NCBI RefSeq assembly: GCF_001646865.1
Contig: NZ_LRRB01000297.1
Location: 1 to 36,929 of the forward strand
Length of the DNA stretch: 36,929 nt
Direction: 5' to 3'
From: Aldersonia kunmingensis
Lineage (GTDB): Bacteria; Actinomycetota; Actinomycetes; Mycobacteriales; Mycobacteriaceae
The translations under genes and the position numbers were made by a program. Shown one piece after another: positions 21,292-29,062 of this stretch. Below the pieces are notes generated by a model. It did not search any database, was not told the origin of the DNA, and saw nothing but the letters and a program-made list of their open reading frames with translations. Within the stretch, counting starts at the first letter, position 1. Each line of letters opens with the position of its first letter.

Positions 21292-21320
21292 ATTATCACC
21301 CTGAGCGATCGAAATTTCAG
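21292..21320 (-). promoter_or_regulatory. Probable vegetative promoter of the arsR gene
   Basis: On the minus strand the -35-like CTGAAA (21320-21315) is 17 bp from the -10 GATAAT (21297-21292). GATAAT is one base from the TATAAT consensus. Transcription would begin near 21285, inside the inverted repeat, giving a leader of about 20 nt. Confidence 0.6.
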
Positions 21321-21447
21321 AAATTCGCGTTTGTTATAACCGCAGGTCAGATTGCCTGCTACGGCGCTATCTCAGCTACCCCTATTTGCGCAGCGCTAAT
21401 CGTGACGGTCCCGACATAATTTCGAAAAGGCGCATTCCATCCGTACG

Positions 21448-22155
21448 TTGAAATGCGTGTTCGTAATCCGTTCGTTATTTGATCGAGGCCTTGCCGATAT
21501 TGCATCGCGCCGCGTCCCAGGGGGCACGGCACGCATTGTCGGGGCGGCCCTCCTGACCGCTGTCGCCGTCCCCGGTGTCGCAGTGGCGGCCAGCCCGCCC
21601 AGCACCGAGCTCCCGGGTCGCACCGAGGCACACGCCGTGGTGACGCCCGCTGTCGCCCAGCACGAGCAGCCGGTCAATGCCCAGCTGATCGCTACCCAGC
21701 GCGCCGAGTTCGACGCGGCAGTCGCCGCGCACCTCGAAGCAATGCGGCCGAAGTCCTTCGTGCCCGTCCACGGGCTGCTGAGCTCGACGTTCGGCCAGCG
21801 CTGGGGTGCGATGCACGCCGGCATCGACTTCGCCGACCCCCTCGGCGCTCCGATCGCGTCCGTCACCGACGGCGTGGTCGTCGAGGCCGGCCCGGCCTCC
21901 GGGTTCGGGCTCTGGGTCCGCGTGCTGCAGGACGACGGCACCATCGGCGTCTACGGGCACGTCAACGACATCTTCGTGGGCGTGGGCCAGCCGGTCCGCG
22001 CCGGCGACATCATCGCGACGGTCGGCAACCGCGGCCAGTCCACCGGCCCCCACCTGCACTACGAGGTGTGGCTGCCGGGTGACGTCAAGATCGATCCGCT
22101 CCCCTGGCTCGCCGCCCGCGGGTTGCAGATCCCCGGACTCGACGTGGCCGCCTGA
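21448..22155 (+). CDS. Secreted M23 family metallopeptidase (LytM/lysostaphin-like)
   Basis: A 235-residue exported peptidoglycan peptidase. A long basic N-region (1-30) precedes a hydrophobic stretch at 31-48 with a likely signal-peptidase site near VAVAA/SPP. The linker (50-100) is Ala-rich. The M23 domain (about 105-220) has zinc ligands His123 and Asp127 in MHAGIDFAD and His204 in PHLHYE, with YGHV His171 completing the active site. The start is uncertain: TTG 21448 gives the full reading, GTG 21457 is an alternative, and neither has a strong ribosome-binding site. It is divergent from arsR with 181 bp between them and is followed by a strong terminator. It probably acts in cell-wall remodelling. 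Confidence 0.88.
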   Translation: MKCVFVIRSLFDRGLADIASRRVPGGTARIVGAALLTAVAVPGVAVAASPPSTELPGRTEAHAVVTPAVAQHEQPVNAQLIATQRAEFDAAVAAHLEAMRPKSFVPVHGLLSSTFGQRWGAMHAGIDFADPLGAPIASVTDGVVVEAGPASGFGLWVRVLQDDGTIGVYGHVNDIFVGVGQPVRAGDIIATVGNRGQSTGPHLHYEVWLPGDVKIDPLPWLAARGLQIPGLDVAA

Positions 22156-22173
22156 GCGACCTCGACGACCCAA

Positions 22174-22217
22174 AAAAGTGGGCCGGGCACGGATTACTCC
22201 GCGCCCGGCCCACTTTT
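22174..22217. terminator. Strong bidirectional intrinsic terminator
   Basis: aaaagtgggccgggc (22174-22188) pairs perfectly with gcccggcccactttt (22203-22217) around a 14-nt loop. A-rich and T-rich ends flank the GC stem, so either strand yields a stem followed by U residues. It separates the convergent M23 and MpaB-family genes. Confidence 0.92.
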
Positions 22218-22235
22218 GCGTCTGGCGGTACCGCC

Positions 22236-23090
22236 TCAGACCAGCTGGTGACCCTTGCGCAGCCGACGCTGCAGGTCCCACAGGAAGAAGTTCATCGGGA
22301 ACTGGCGCAGCTTGGGCGGCATGCGCCGGACCACCGCGCCGGTCGCCAGCAGCATCATCGACAGCCTGCGGTCGTCCGACGCAGACCATTCCAGGCCCAT
22401 CTGCTCACGCAGCTGCTGCGGCAGCAGCCCGGTCGCGACCCACTGGTGGATGTCGGCGAAGACGAACTGCAGCGGCGTAGCGATGTTGCGCAGCCGGAGC
22501 AGATCGGCGAGGTACGCGCGGATTGTCGGATCGATCTCGGCCTTCGCGAGGCCGTCCTGCCAGTACTGCGCGAATGCCGCACGGTCGGCCGGCCACATCT
22601 CCCGGCGCATTTGCAGGGTGGTGCCGAGATGCGCCGAATGCTGGTACATCGCCTCCGCAACCTCGGCGTCGAGCGGGCCGTGCATGCGCTCGATGAGGTC
22701 CACTGTGCCGAAGTAGAGGCACGCCGCGACCCAGCGCTGCAGTTCGGGATCGAACGCGTTGTACCGGACCGGGCTGTCGGCGTCGGAGCGCACGTGGCGA
22801 TGGACCGAGTTCACCGCGGCCCGGTAGGCGGCCTTCTCGGCCGGTGAACCGAGGTGCGCCACCGAGAGGTAGGTGACCGTCGTGCGCAGCCGCTTGAGCG
22901 GGTGCAGCGTGGCCTTGCCGCTGTCCACCTTGGACTCGACGACGCCATAGCCGATCGGCGCATGGCTCAGCTGCATGATGACGTTGGCGACGCCGCCGAG
23001 CAGCACGGCCGCTCCGTCGACGTAGGGCGCCATGTCGAACGACTCGCTGTCGTCGAGGTAATCGACGGCCGCTTCCGCGGTGACTGCCAT
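22236..23090 (-). CDS. Oxygenase MpaB family protein (DUF2236)
   Basis: A 284-residue protein of the MpaB/DUF2236 family, abundant in actinobacteria and related to the haem-b-containing latex-clearing-protein superfamily. Recognisable features are the N-terminal GGVANVIMQLSHAPIGYGV (about 32-50), a central HRHVRSD (97-103) followed by YNAFDPELQRWVAACLYFG, and a C-terminal RRMPPKLRQFPMNFFLWDL. Histidines in these segments could ligate haem, which is inference. No signal peptide is present. The ATG at 23090 is preceded by CAGGAGGGACC, a strong ribosome-binding site. The physiological substrate of this family member is unknown. Confidence 0.87.
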   Translation of the reverse strand: MAVTAEAAVDYLDDSESFDMAPYVDGAAVLLGGVANVIMQLSHAPIGYGVVESKVDSGKATLHPLKRLRTTVTYLSVAHLGSPAEKAAYRAAVNSVHRHVRSDADSPVRYNAFDPELQRWVAACLYFGTVDLIERMHGPLDAEVAEAMYQHSAHLGTTLQMRREMWPADRAAFAQYWQDGLAKAEIDPTIRAYLADLLRLRNIATPLQFVFADIHQWVATGLLPQQLREQMGLEWSASDDRRLSMMLLATGAVVRRMPPKLRQFPMNFFLWDLQRRLRKGHQLV

Positions 23091-23196
23091 GAACGGTCCC
23101 TCCTGAAAGAATGACGCGCAAATACTCTCACCGTCTTGGACGATTGTCCACTAGCGGCACCGACTCGCTGCCGTGATGGCACTGGCATGCGCAGGA

Positions 23197-23520
23197 TCAG
23201 CGCAGGCGCTCGGCCTCTTTCATCAGCTCGACGAGCGTGTCGGCCAGCCCGATGAGATCGTCCCGGGAGGCTCCCTCCCGGATCGCGGTCGCCACGTCCT
23301 CGGCCGCGCACCGGGCCGCGAAGACCCGATCGGACCAATCAGACATCTCGCGCGTGGTGAGAACCGTTACGTCCGACGGCAGGCCCGCCGCCTTGTGGGC
23401 GTTGCGGTTCTCGTAGGCCCGCTGCCTGCAGGATTGCCGGCAATACTGCTTGCGCCGCCCCATCTCGGTGTCGGCCACGTTGCGGCCACACCACAGACAG
23501 GAGCGATGAGGAGCGGGCAT
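23197..23520 (-). CDS. Small Cys4 zinc-ribbon-like protein of unknown function
   Basis: A 107-residue protein. Cys8, Cys11, Cys27 and Cys31 form CxxC-x15-CxxxC in the order SCLWCGRN and QYCRQSCRQRAYENR, resembling treble-clef zinc sites with a YC-x3-CRxRAY ending. The C-terminal half (about 55-107) is predicted helical, ending LADTLVELMKEAERLR, and could pack or dimerise. The ATG at 23520 is chosen because conservation-like content begins there; no ribosome-binding site is seen. A TAACCT -10-like element just upstream would give a leaderless transcript. It is divergent from rbpA across 190 bp, so it may share regulation with rbpA. No function is assigned. Confidence 0.75.
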   Translation of the reverse strand: MPAPHRSCLWCGRNVADTEMGRRKQYCRQSCRQRAYENRNAHKAAGLPSDVTVLTTREMSDWSDRVFAARCAAEDVATAIREGASRDDLIGLADTLVELMKEAERLR

Positions 23521-23598
23521 GTCGGCAGAGGTTAGTACGGCCGCGTTTGGGCCGATCAAGGGACACGCCGCTAGACTCTTCGCGATCCGGTCCGCGCC

Positions 23599-23625
23599 GG
23601 GAACGAAACTATCCCTCGGCGCGTT
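23599..23625 (+). promoter_or_regulatory. Candidate SigH/SigR-type promoter of rbpA
   Basis: gggaac at 23599-23604 is followed, after 17 bp, by cgtt at 23622-23625, i.e. GGAAC-N18-GTT. This matches the oxidative-stress ECF sigma pattern GGAA(T/C)-N18-GTT known for Streptomyces SigR and mycobacterial SigH. A start near 23632 would give a leader of about 80 nt. A separate vegetative-type -10, TAGACT, lies at 23572-23577. Confidence 0.6.
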
Positions 23626-23710
23626 GTACGTGCTGATCGAGTGATTCTGCGATACCGCGGGTCCGCACGGTCGAGCGCACGTAACGCAGCTGAGAAGGAG
23701 ATGACCGCAC

Positions 23711-24049
23711 ATGGCAGATCGCGTACTCCGAGGCAGTCGGCTCGGGGCGGTGAGCTACGAGACTGATCGCGACCACGACCTGGCGCCTCGGCGAGTAGCG
23801 CGCTACCGCACCGACAACGGCGAAGAGTTCGACGTGCCGTTTGCCGATGAGGCCGAGATCCCCGGCACCTGGCTGTGCCGCAACGGCATGGAAGGCACCC
23901 TGATCGAGGGCGCCGCACCGGAGACCAAGAAGGTCAAGCCGCCCCGTACGCATTGGGACATGCTGCTCGAGCGCCGTTCGATCGAAGAGCTCGAAGAGTT
24001 GCTCCAGGAGCGCCTCGAGCTGGTGAAGGCCCGCAAGCGCGGCGTCTGA
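23711..24049 (+). CDS. rbpA: RNA polymerase-binding protein RbpA
   Basis: A 112-residue actinobacterial transcription factor that binds RNA polymerase together with the principal sigma factor and stabilises open complexes. ADRVLRGSRLGAVSYETDR is the N-terminal tail. The core (about 30-78) holds the RYRTDNGEEFDVPFADEAE beta-barrel. The C-terminal sigma-interaction helix is HWDMLLERRSIEELEELLQ followed by ERLELVK. The core is the zinc-free type, with a single Cys in WLCRNGMEG, rather than the Cys-rich form of Streptomyces. The ATG at 23711 follows GAGAAGGAG. A SigH/SigR-like promoter lies upstream and a strong terminator 12 bp downstream. Confidence 0.96.
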   Translation: MADRVLRGSRLGAVSYETDRDHDLAPRRVARYRTDNGEEFDVPFADEAEIPGTWLCRNGMEGTLIEGAAPETKKVKPPRTHWDMLLERRSIEELEELLQERLELVKARKRGV

Positions 24050-24061
24050 CCCACACAGACC

Positions 24062-24097
24062 AAACGGGGCCGATTGCGAAAGCAATCGGCCCCGTTT
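24062..24097. terminator. Strong bidirectional intrinsic terminator after rbpA
   Basis: aaacggggccgattgc (24062-24077) and gcaatcggccccgttt (24082-24097) form a perfect 16-bp stem closed by a GAAA tetraloop, with A/T ends on both sides. It separates convergent rbpA and ppm1, ending 7 bp from the ppm1 stop. Confidence 0.94.
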
Positions 24098-24104
24098 CGT
24101 GTGT

Positions 24105-24875
24105 CTAGCGGCTGACGACGCCGCGGACCTTCGCGATGCGGTGGCTCATTCCCCACACCGTCACCTTGAGCAGCGCTTCCTTGACGATATTGCCGCTCAT
24201 CTTGGATTCGCCGATCTCGCGTTCGGTGAACGTGATCGGGACCTCGGCGAGCTTGGCACCCTGGTTGATCAGGCGCCAGGCGAGGTCTACCTGGAAGCAG
24301 TAGCCATGCGACTCGACCGAGTCCAGGTCCAGGGCTTCCAGGGTCTCGCGCCGATAGGCGCGGTAGCCGCCGGTGATGTCCTTGACCTTGACGCCCAGCG
24401 CGAGGCGGCAGTAGATATTGCCGCCCTTGGACAGGAACTCGCGTCGCTTCGGCCAGTTCACGACGGTGCCGCCGGGGACGTAGCGCGAGCCGATCGCCAG
24501 GTCTGCGCCGTTCTCGACCTGCTCGAGCAGGCGCTCGAGCTGCTCGGGGGCATGGCTGCCATCGGCGTCCATCTCGACGAGCACCTTGTAGCCGCGTTCA
24601 AGGCCCCAGCGGAAGCCCGCGATGTAGGCCGCGCCGAGACCGTTCTTCTCGGTGCGGTGCATGACATGGATGCGCTTGTCGAGATCGGCGGACGCCAGCT
24701 CGTCGGCGACCTCGCCCGTCCCGTCCGGGCTGCCGTCGTCGACGACCAGCACATGGGTGGCCGGCAGTGCCGCATGCAGGCGACCGACGATCTTGGGGAG
24801 GTTTTCGCGTTCGTTGTACGTCGGGATGATCACCAACGTCGAAGCGCTAATGCCGCTGCTCTTCCCCGATGCCAT
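24105..24875 (-). CDS. ppm1: Polyprenol monophosphomannose synthase (GT2)
   Basis: A 256-residue cytoplasmic-face glycosyltransferase that transfers mannose from GDP-mannose to polyprenyl phosphate, the donor for lipomannan, lipoarabinomannan and protein mannosylation. GT2 motifs: [12 protein letters not shown] (15-26), [12 protein letters not shown] (44-55), [12 protein letters not shown] (77-88), and the metal-binding EMDADGSH (101-108). The segment [13 protein letters not shown] is typical of dolichol-phosphate mannose synthases. No membrane helix is present, so anchoring may depend on the adjacent Lnt. The ATG at 24875 follows AGAGGATCTCG. The start lies inside lnt, overlapping by 29 bp, so translation is probably coupled. 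In M. tuberculosis the two activities are one fused protein. Confidence 0.94.
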   Translation of the reverse strand: MASGKSSGISASTLVIIPTYNERENLPKIVGRLHAALPATHVLVVDDGSPDGTGEVADELASADLDKRIHVMHRTEKNGLGAAYIAGFRWGLERGYKVLVEMDADGSHAPEQLERLLEQVENGADLAIGSRYVPGGTVVNWPKRREFLSKGGNIYCRLALGVKVKDITGGYRAYRRETLEALDLDSVESHGYCFQVDLAWRLINQGAKLAEVPITFTEREIGESKMSGNIVKEALLKVTVWGMSHRIAKVRGVVSR

Positions 24876-26526
24876 CGAGATCCTCTCTGTGTGCGTCGCC
24901 CGGTTGTTCTGCGCTTCCGCTGCGAGCCGGTGTTCCTGGGCTGTCGGCCCGCCTCGCTTCGCGCGATTCGGAGTCTTTCACCGCGCGCCCCGATCGGCGA
25001 CGGAAAGCGCCAACGGCCAGCGCCACAGCAGCGGCCGAGCAAATCAGCGCCTCGGGAAGCGAACCGAGCCGAGTTGCCAGAGTAGTACTCGTCCTGAGTG
25101 GAACTTGTGTCACCAAGGTTTCCGGGACGAACAGCGCCGATTTCTGCTGGGTATCGCCGTCCGGCGCAATGATCGCGCTGACTCCGCTCGTCGCGGCGAC
25201 GACGACTGCGCGGCCATGCTCGACCGCACGCACCCGCGACATCGCGAGCTGCTGGTAGGTCATCTCGCTGTCGCCGAAGGTGGCGTTGTTCGTCGGTACC
25301 GCGAGTAGCTCCGCGCCGGCCCGCACGGAGCTGCGGAACGCACGATCGAAGGCCACCTCGTAGCAGGTCGCCACGCCGACCGGAACGTCGTTGATCGTGA
25401 CGAGCCCATTGCCGTGGCCGGGCACGAAGTAGCCGGCCCGGTCCGCGTAGGACGAGAAGTGCCGGAAGAAGTCACGCAACGGCAGGTATTCACCGAACGG
25501 CTGGATGATCCGCTTGTCGTGCCGCTCCCCCGGACCGTCGGCGCCATTCCAGACGATCATCGAGTTGGTCGTGGTCCGGCCGGGGTTCGCGAGCACCGCC
25601 CCGACCAGGATTGGTGCGCCGACCGCCTCCGAGGCAGCAGTGATCTCCTTGTAGGCGTCCCGGTTGCGCAGCGGATCGATGTCCGAGGAGTTTTCCGGCC
25701 AGACCACGAAGTCCGGTTGCGGAACGCGGCCGGCCTGAATATCGGCGGCGAGCCGTTCGGTCTCGCGCACGTGGTTGTCGAGCACCGCTCGGCGCTGTGC
25801 ATTGAAGTCGAGGCCGAGCCGGGGCACGCTGCCCTGAATCGCGGCGACCGTGACGAAACGGTCGCCGTCGCTCATCTCGGGCAGGGTCGGCAGGACGGCT
25901 AGCCCGAGCAGCGGAAACAGCAAGGTCGCGACAAGGGCACCGGCAATCGCGCCTGGCCGTCGGCGCATGGCCGCGGTGATCAGTGCGGCGAGGCCGGTCC
26001 CGGTAAGCGCGACGGCAAAGCTGAGCAGCGGCGCGCCGCCGAGCGAGGAAATCGACAGGAACACACCGTCGGCCTGCCCGAATGCCAACCGGCCCCACGG
26101 GAATCCGCCGAACGGGAAGCTGGACCGTCCCCACTCGGCCAACGACCAGAGTGCGGCGATCCATACGGGCGCGCCCGGCAGCCCTGCCACGACCCGCGCC
26201 CCGAGTCCGAACAGACCGACGTAGACCGCGCAGGCCGTCGCGAGTGCGAGCCACGGCACCGGCCCGACGTACTCGCCGACCCACGGCAGCAGCGGGACGA
26301 AGAAGGCGAGACCAGCAACGAGCCCGTACCCGAACCCGCCGCGTAAGGAGCCGCCAGAGCGCAGCGCGAGCGTGAGGGCCGCGATTCCGACCGGCGCCAG
26401 GAACCACAGCGGCCGCGGCGGGAACCCGGCGAACAGGAGCAGCCCACCGGCCAGCGACAGGGCGAGGTTGAGGACTACCCGGCTGTTCTGTAGCGCCGCC
26501 ACGAGACGCGTCACGATCGCCGCCAC
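24847..26526 (-). CDS. lnt: Apolipoprotein N-acyltransferase
   Basis: A 559-residue integral-membrane enzyme adding a third acyl chain to the lipoprotein N-terminal cysteine. The N-terminal 210 residues hold about six membrane helices. The nitrilase-fold domain begins at [11 protein letters not shown] (224-234). Residues corresponding to those essential in E. coli Lnt are present: Glu278 in VVWPENS, Lys338 in HDKRI, Glu346 in PFGEYLP, and the CYE triplet 388-390 in GVATCYEV. One more helix lies near 486-508, then a charged disordered tail of about 50 residues. The GTG at 26526 is the start, 9 bp after the amidohydrolase gene, and the tail overlaps ppm1 by 29 bp. Confidence 0.93.
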   Translation of the reverse strand: MAAIVTRLVAALQNSRVVLNLALSLAGGLLLFAGFPPRPLWFLAPVGIAALTLALRSGGSLRGGFGYGLVAGLAFFVPLLPWVGEYVGPVPWLALATACAVYVGLFGLGARVVAGLPGAPVWIAALWSLAEWGRSSFPFGGFPWGRLAFGQADGVFLSISSLGGAPLLSFAVALTGTGLAALITAAMRRRPGAIAGALVATLLFPLLGLAVLPTLPEMSDGDRFVTVAAIQGSVPRLGLDFNAQRRAVLDNHVRETERLAADIQAGRVPQPDFVVWPENSSDIDPLRNRDAYKEITAASEAVGAPILVGAVLANPGRTTTNSMIVWNGADGPGERHDKRIIQPFGEYLPLRDFFRHFSSYADRAGYFVPGHGNGLVTINDVPVGVATCYEVAFDRAFRSSVRAGAELLAVPTNNATFGDSEMTYQQLAMSRVRAVEHGRAVVVAATSGVSAIIAPDGDTQQKSALFVPETLVTQVPLRTSTTLATRLGSLPEALICSAAAVALAVGAFRRRSGRAVKDSESREARRADSPGTPARSGSAEQPGDAHREDLDGIGEEQRH

Positions 26527-26535
26527 GGGTGTGCG

Positions 26536-28116
26536 TCAGGCCTCATGGATTGTTTCTCCGCGGTGCACTGTGCGCAGGCACGTCGGGTCGGCGGCGCCGG
26601 GCTCGAGGCTCGGCAACGCGGGGACCCGGGAACGCGGGTCGGTCGACCACCGCTGCACCCGATCGGCGGGGGCAGCGACGACAAGTTCGTCGACGTCCCA
26701 AATCGCATACGACGCCGGGGCTCCCGGGACCAGCGTGCCGGCCACGCCGTCGCGCACGCCGCCTGCGCGCCACGCGCCGCGGGTCGCCGCGCCGAACGCC
26801 GCACGCGGCGAGATCCCGCTGCCCGGCGTCCGATGGTGTGCGGCCGCGGACACGGCCGCCCAGGGCCGCAGTTCCGTGACGGGCGCATCCGAGCCGAAGG
26901 CGAGCGAGACACCCGCGGACGCCATCGCGGCGAAGGGATTCAGTGTCGCGGCGCGATCGGCGCCGAGGCGCGTCGCATACATCCCATCTGTCCCGCCCCA
27001 CAGCGCGTCGAACACCGGTTGCACGCTCGCGATCACACCCCAATTGCCGAGCTTCGCTGCCTGCTCGGCAGTCATCATCTCGGCATGCTCGAGCCGGTGT
27101 CCGCAGGCGGCCACCGCGGGACCGCCGAGTTCGGCCACCACTGCCTCGAACGCCTCGACCGCCGCCGACACCGCCGCGTCACCGATGACATGAAAACCGG
27201 CCTGCACCCGCGCCTCCGTGCACGCACGGATATGCGCGGCGATGGCGTCGGCATCGAGATAGCTATTGCCACAGCCTGATTCGTCGGCGTAGGGATGATG
27301 CAGCCACGCGGTGTGCGAGCCGAGCGAGCCGTCGACGAACAGGTCACCGGCAAGTGCGTGCGCGCCGGTATGCGCCAGCAACTCCCGTACCTGATCGGCG
27401 GATTCGGCCCGCTCTCCCCAGTTCGCGCGCACTTGCACGCCGTGCTCGAGCGCGAGCAGTTCACGCAGGTCGTCGGCGCCGCTGATCAACGGCCCCGCGC
27501 ACTCGTGTACGGCGACGATGCCGCGGCGGGCCGCCTCGTCGAGCGCGGCGCGTCGCGCGCGGTCACGCTGGGCGGCATCCAGCCCTGCCAGCGCTGCCCG
27601 CCGTACCTCGTGGTGGGCGTCGGCACGCAACGGTTCCGAGCCGCCGACCGCGTTCAGTCCGGCGGCAGACCGCAGCGCGGACGAGCACACCGCCGAATGT
27701 GCGTCCACGCGAGCCAGATACACCAGTCGGCCGGGCGCGGCCGCGTCAATCTCGCTCACGGTTGGCGGGCTGTCGGGCCAGGTCGAGTCGTCCCAGCCGT
27801 CGCCCCAGATGACGCCGTCCGGGTGTGCGGCCACGTAGCGGCGCAGCAGGTCGAGGCAATCGGCACCGGATCGGGCGCCGGACAGATCGAGGCCGGTGAG
27901 CTTCAGGCCGAGCGCGGTGGTGTGCACATGCGCATCGACAAATGCGGGAGCGACGAACGCCCCGTCGAGTTGCACGATCTCGGCGTCGGGATGCAGCGCC
28001 CGCGCGGGCTCGTCGGCCCCGAGCCAGACGACCTGGCCATCGGTGATCGCCATCGCCGTCGCGTCCGGGGAGCTGGAACTGTAGATGCGACCGCCGAGCA
28101 GCAATTGGGTACCCAC
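26536..28116 (-). CDS. Amidohydrolase family protein (YtcJ/NfdA-like)
   Basis: A 526-residue metal-dependent hydrolase. An N-terminal beta-sandwich strand set (MGTQLLLGGRIYSS and VVWLGADE) is followed by the metal-binding VDAHVHT with His63 and His65. Further ligands are expected in FHVIGDAAVSAAVEAF and HRLEHAEMM, with the catalytic Asp in AFGSDAPVTELRP. This matches the amidohydrolase_3 branch, whose substrates are usually unknown. The GTG at 28116 has a weak ribosome-binding site. It sits between lnt and fxsA on the same strand, an arrangement also remembered for Rv2052c in M. tuberculosis. A link to cell-envelope synthesis is possible only by position. Confidence 0.87.
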   Translation of the reverse strand: MGTQLLLGGRIYSSSSPDATAMAITDGQVVWLGADEPARALHPDAEIVQLDGAFVAPAFVDAHVHTTALGLKLTGLDLSGARSGADCLDLLRRYVAAHPDGVIWGDGWDDSTWPDSPPTVSEIDAAAPGRLVYLARVDAHSAVCSSALRSAAGLNAVGGSEPLRADAHHEVRRAALAGLDAAQRDRARRAALDEAARRGIVAVHECAGPLISGADDLRELLALEHGVQVRANWGERAESADQVRELLAHTGAHALAGDLFVDGSLGSHTAWLHHPYADESGCGNSYLDADAIAAHIRACTEARVQAGFHVIGDAAVSAAVEAFEAVVAELGGPAVAACGHRLEHAEMMTAEQAAKLGNWGVIASVQPVFDALWGGTDGMYATRLGADRAATLNPFAAMASAGVSLAFGSDAPVTELRPWAAVSAAAHHRTPGSGISPRAAFGAATRGAWRAGGVRDGVAGTLVPGAPASYAIWDVDELVVAAPADRVQRWSTDPRSRVPALPSLEPGAADPTCLRTVHRGETIHEA

Positions 28117-28134
28117 GGACGAACAGTGTGCCCG

Positions 28135-28656
28135 CTACGCGTGCCCGGTGCCCCATCCGGTGCCCGCGGGCGGCGGGTCGAGACGTCGCTGGTCCAGCGG
28201 ATCGACAAGCCCACCGTCGATGACCTCGCCATCGATGACCTCGCCATCGATCACCTCGGAGCCATTGGTCGAGGAATAGCGAGCGGTGGCGACGGTCAGC
28301 GGCCCGAACCGCCGTGTCGCCGCCAGAACCACGAGCGGCCGCAGCAGCATCCGCGTCGGCGGCAGCAACAGCAGCAGGCCGAGGACCGAGGTGACCAGGC
28401 CGGGCACGAACATCAGTCCGGCGCCGAGCCCGACGAGCGCGCCGTTGGCGACTGCGCCGCCAGGGGATTCTTCACCCTGGGCCACCCGCTGGAAACCGGC
28501 ACGGACCGACCGCCACTGCGACCGGACGAGCACCAACCCGACGAAAGTGCCCGCGAAGAGCAACACAATGGTCCACAGCGCGCCGATCGTGTTCACCGCC
28601 CAGACGAAGGCGGCGAGTTCGACCAGCACGTAGCAGACGAAGAGCAGGACGGGCAT
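28135..28656 (-). CDS. fxsA: FxsA family membrane protein
   Basis: A 173-residue FxsA protein. Hydrophobic helices lie at about residues 2-20, 24-44 and 70-105, with the family segment GALVGLGAGLMFVPGLVTSVLGLLL split by Gly/Pro. FxsA in E. coli reduces phage F exclusion; the native role is unknown. The ATG at 28656 is chosen because AAAGGA precedes it by 6 nt and it starts directly with a membrane helix; the longer upstream frame is not plausible. The C-terminus carries a short repeat, EVIDG three times, followed by a Pro-rich tail. It heads the minus-strand set fxsA, amidohydrolase, lnt, ppm1. Confidence 0.9.
   Translation of the reverse strand: MPVLLFVCYVLVELAAFVWAVNTIGALWTIVLLFAGTFVGLVLVRSQWRSVRAGFQRVAQGEESPGGAVANGALVGLGAGLMFVPGLVTSVLGLLLLLPPTRMLLRPLVVLAATRRFGPLTVATARYSSTNGSEVIDGEVIDGEVIDGGLVDPLDQRRLDPPPAGTGWGTGHA
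28215..28259 (-). repeat. Three tandem 15-bp units in the fxsA tail
   Basis: cgtcgatgacctcgc, catcgatgacctcgc and catcgatcacctcgg run head to tail and encode EVIDG repeated in the cytoplasmic tail. Units differ at only a few bases. The in-frame 15-bp period would allow length variation by slippage without a frameshift. Confidence 0.85.
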
Positions 28657-28868
28657 GGGAATCCTTTCGGCGGTCCTATCACTCCAACGACCGAGCAACG
28701 CGGTTTGCTCCCAGCTCGAAATCGGAACCGTAACGATCGATTCCTGCTGTTGTCCGGAAGTGCTTCCGGTGTGAAGGTAAAGGTGGCTCGGAGCACGAAT
28801 CCCAACGCGGGCAATTCCCTGGTAGCACCGCGATGGCTGGCGATAGACCGACGGTGGTTGCGAGCTTG

Positions 28869-28895
28869 CGGGGCGGGTCCATGTGACCCGCCCCG
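28869..28895. repeat. 11-bp hairpin in the divergent intergenic region
   Basis: cggggcgggtc (28869-28879) pairs perfectly with gacccgccccg (28885-28895) around a five-base loop. It is followed on the plus strand by taggtctgttc, which is not a T-run. No annotated gene ends nearby on either strand, so it may belong to an unannotated RNA or be an operator or insulator. Confidence 0.6.
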
Positions 28896-28935
28896 TAGGT
28901 CTGTTCAAGGCCCGATTGCACCGAGTTCGAGTCCG

Positions 28936-28955
28936 TTTTGGACAGGTGTCCGGAT
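28936..28955. promoter_or_regulatory. Weak DevR-box-like palindrome upstream of the ydeP-type gene
   Basis: ttttGGACaggtGTCCggat has the GGAC-N4-GTCC core and spacing of the DevR recognition sequence but lacks the outer G and C. About 12 of 20 positions agree with the published DevR consensus. It ends 107 bp upstream of the ATG at 29063. The symmetry could equally be a site for another dimeric regulator. Confidence 0.3.
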
Positions 28956-29062
28956 AAGTGACCGGCTCGATGTTGCCGGTTCGCTCCACTGGGGTAAGAA
29001 AGAGGGATCAGCGCGAGTGTGCCCGCAGGCATGTCGCCCTGCGGCGATCACTGGAGGCGGCG

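Larger units (their letters stand above)
28657..29062. other. 406-bp divergent intergenic region between fxsA and the ydeP-type gene
   Basis: No convincing ORF is seen on either strand; the longest readings lack family features and use poor third positions. The stretch is less GC-rich than its neighbours near 28680-28830. It holds a GC hairpin (28869-28895) and a GGAC-N4-GTCC palindrome (28936-28955), and it must contain promoters for both divergent genes. Confidence 0.7.

Noticed and set aside
21300-21447. Possible c-di-AMP (ydaO-type) riboswitch ahead of the M23 peptidase gene
   Set aside because: Such riboswitches often precede actinobacterial cell-wall hydrolases, but none of the conserved motifs I could recall are present in this leader.
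28958-29062. N-terminal extension of the ydeP-type gene to 28958
   Set aside because: The extension is basic and lacks family similarity, while the ATG at 29063 has a GGAGG at proper spacing.
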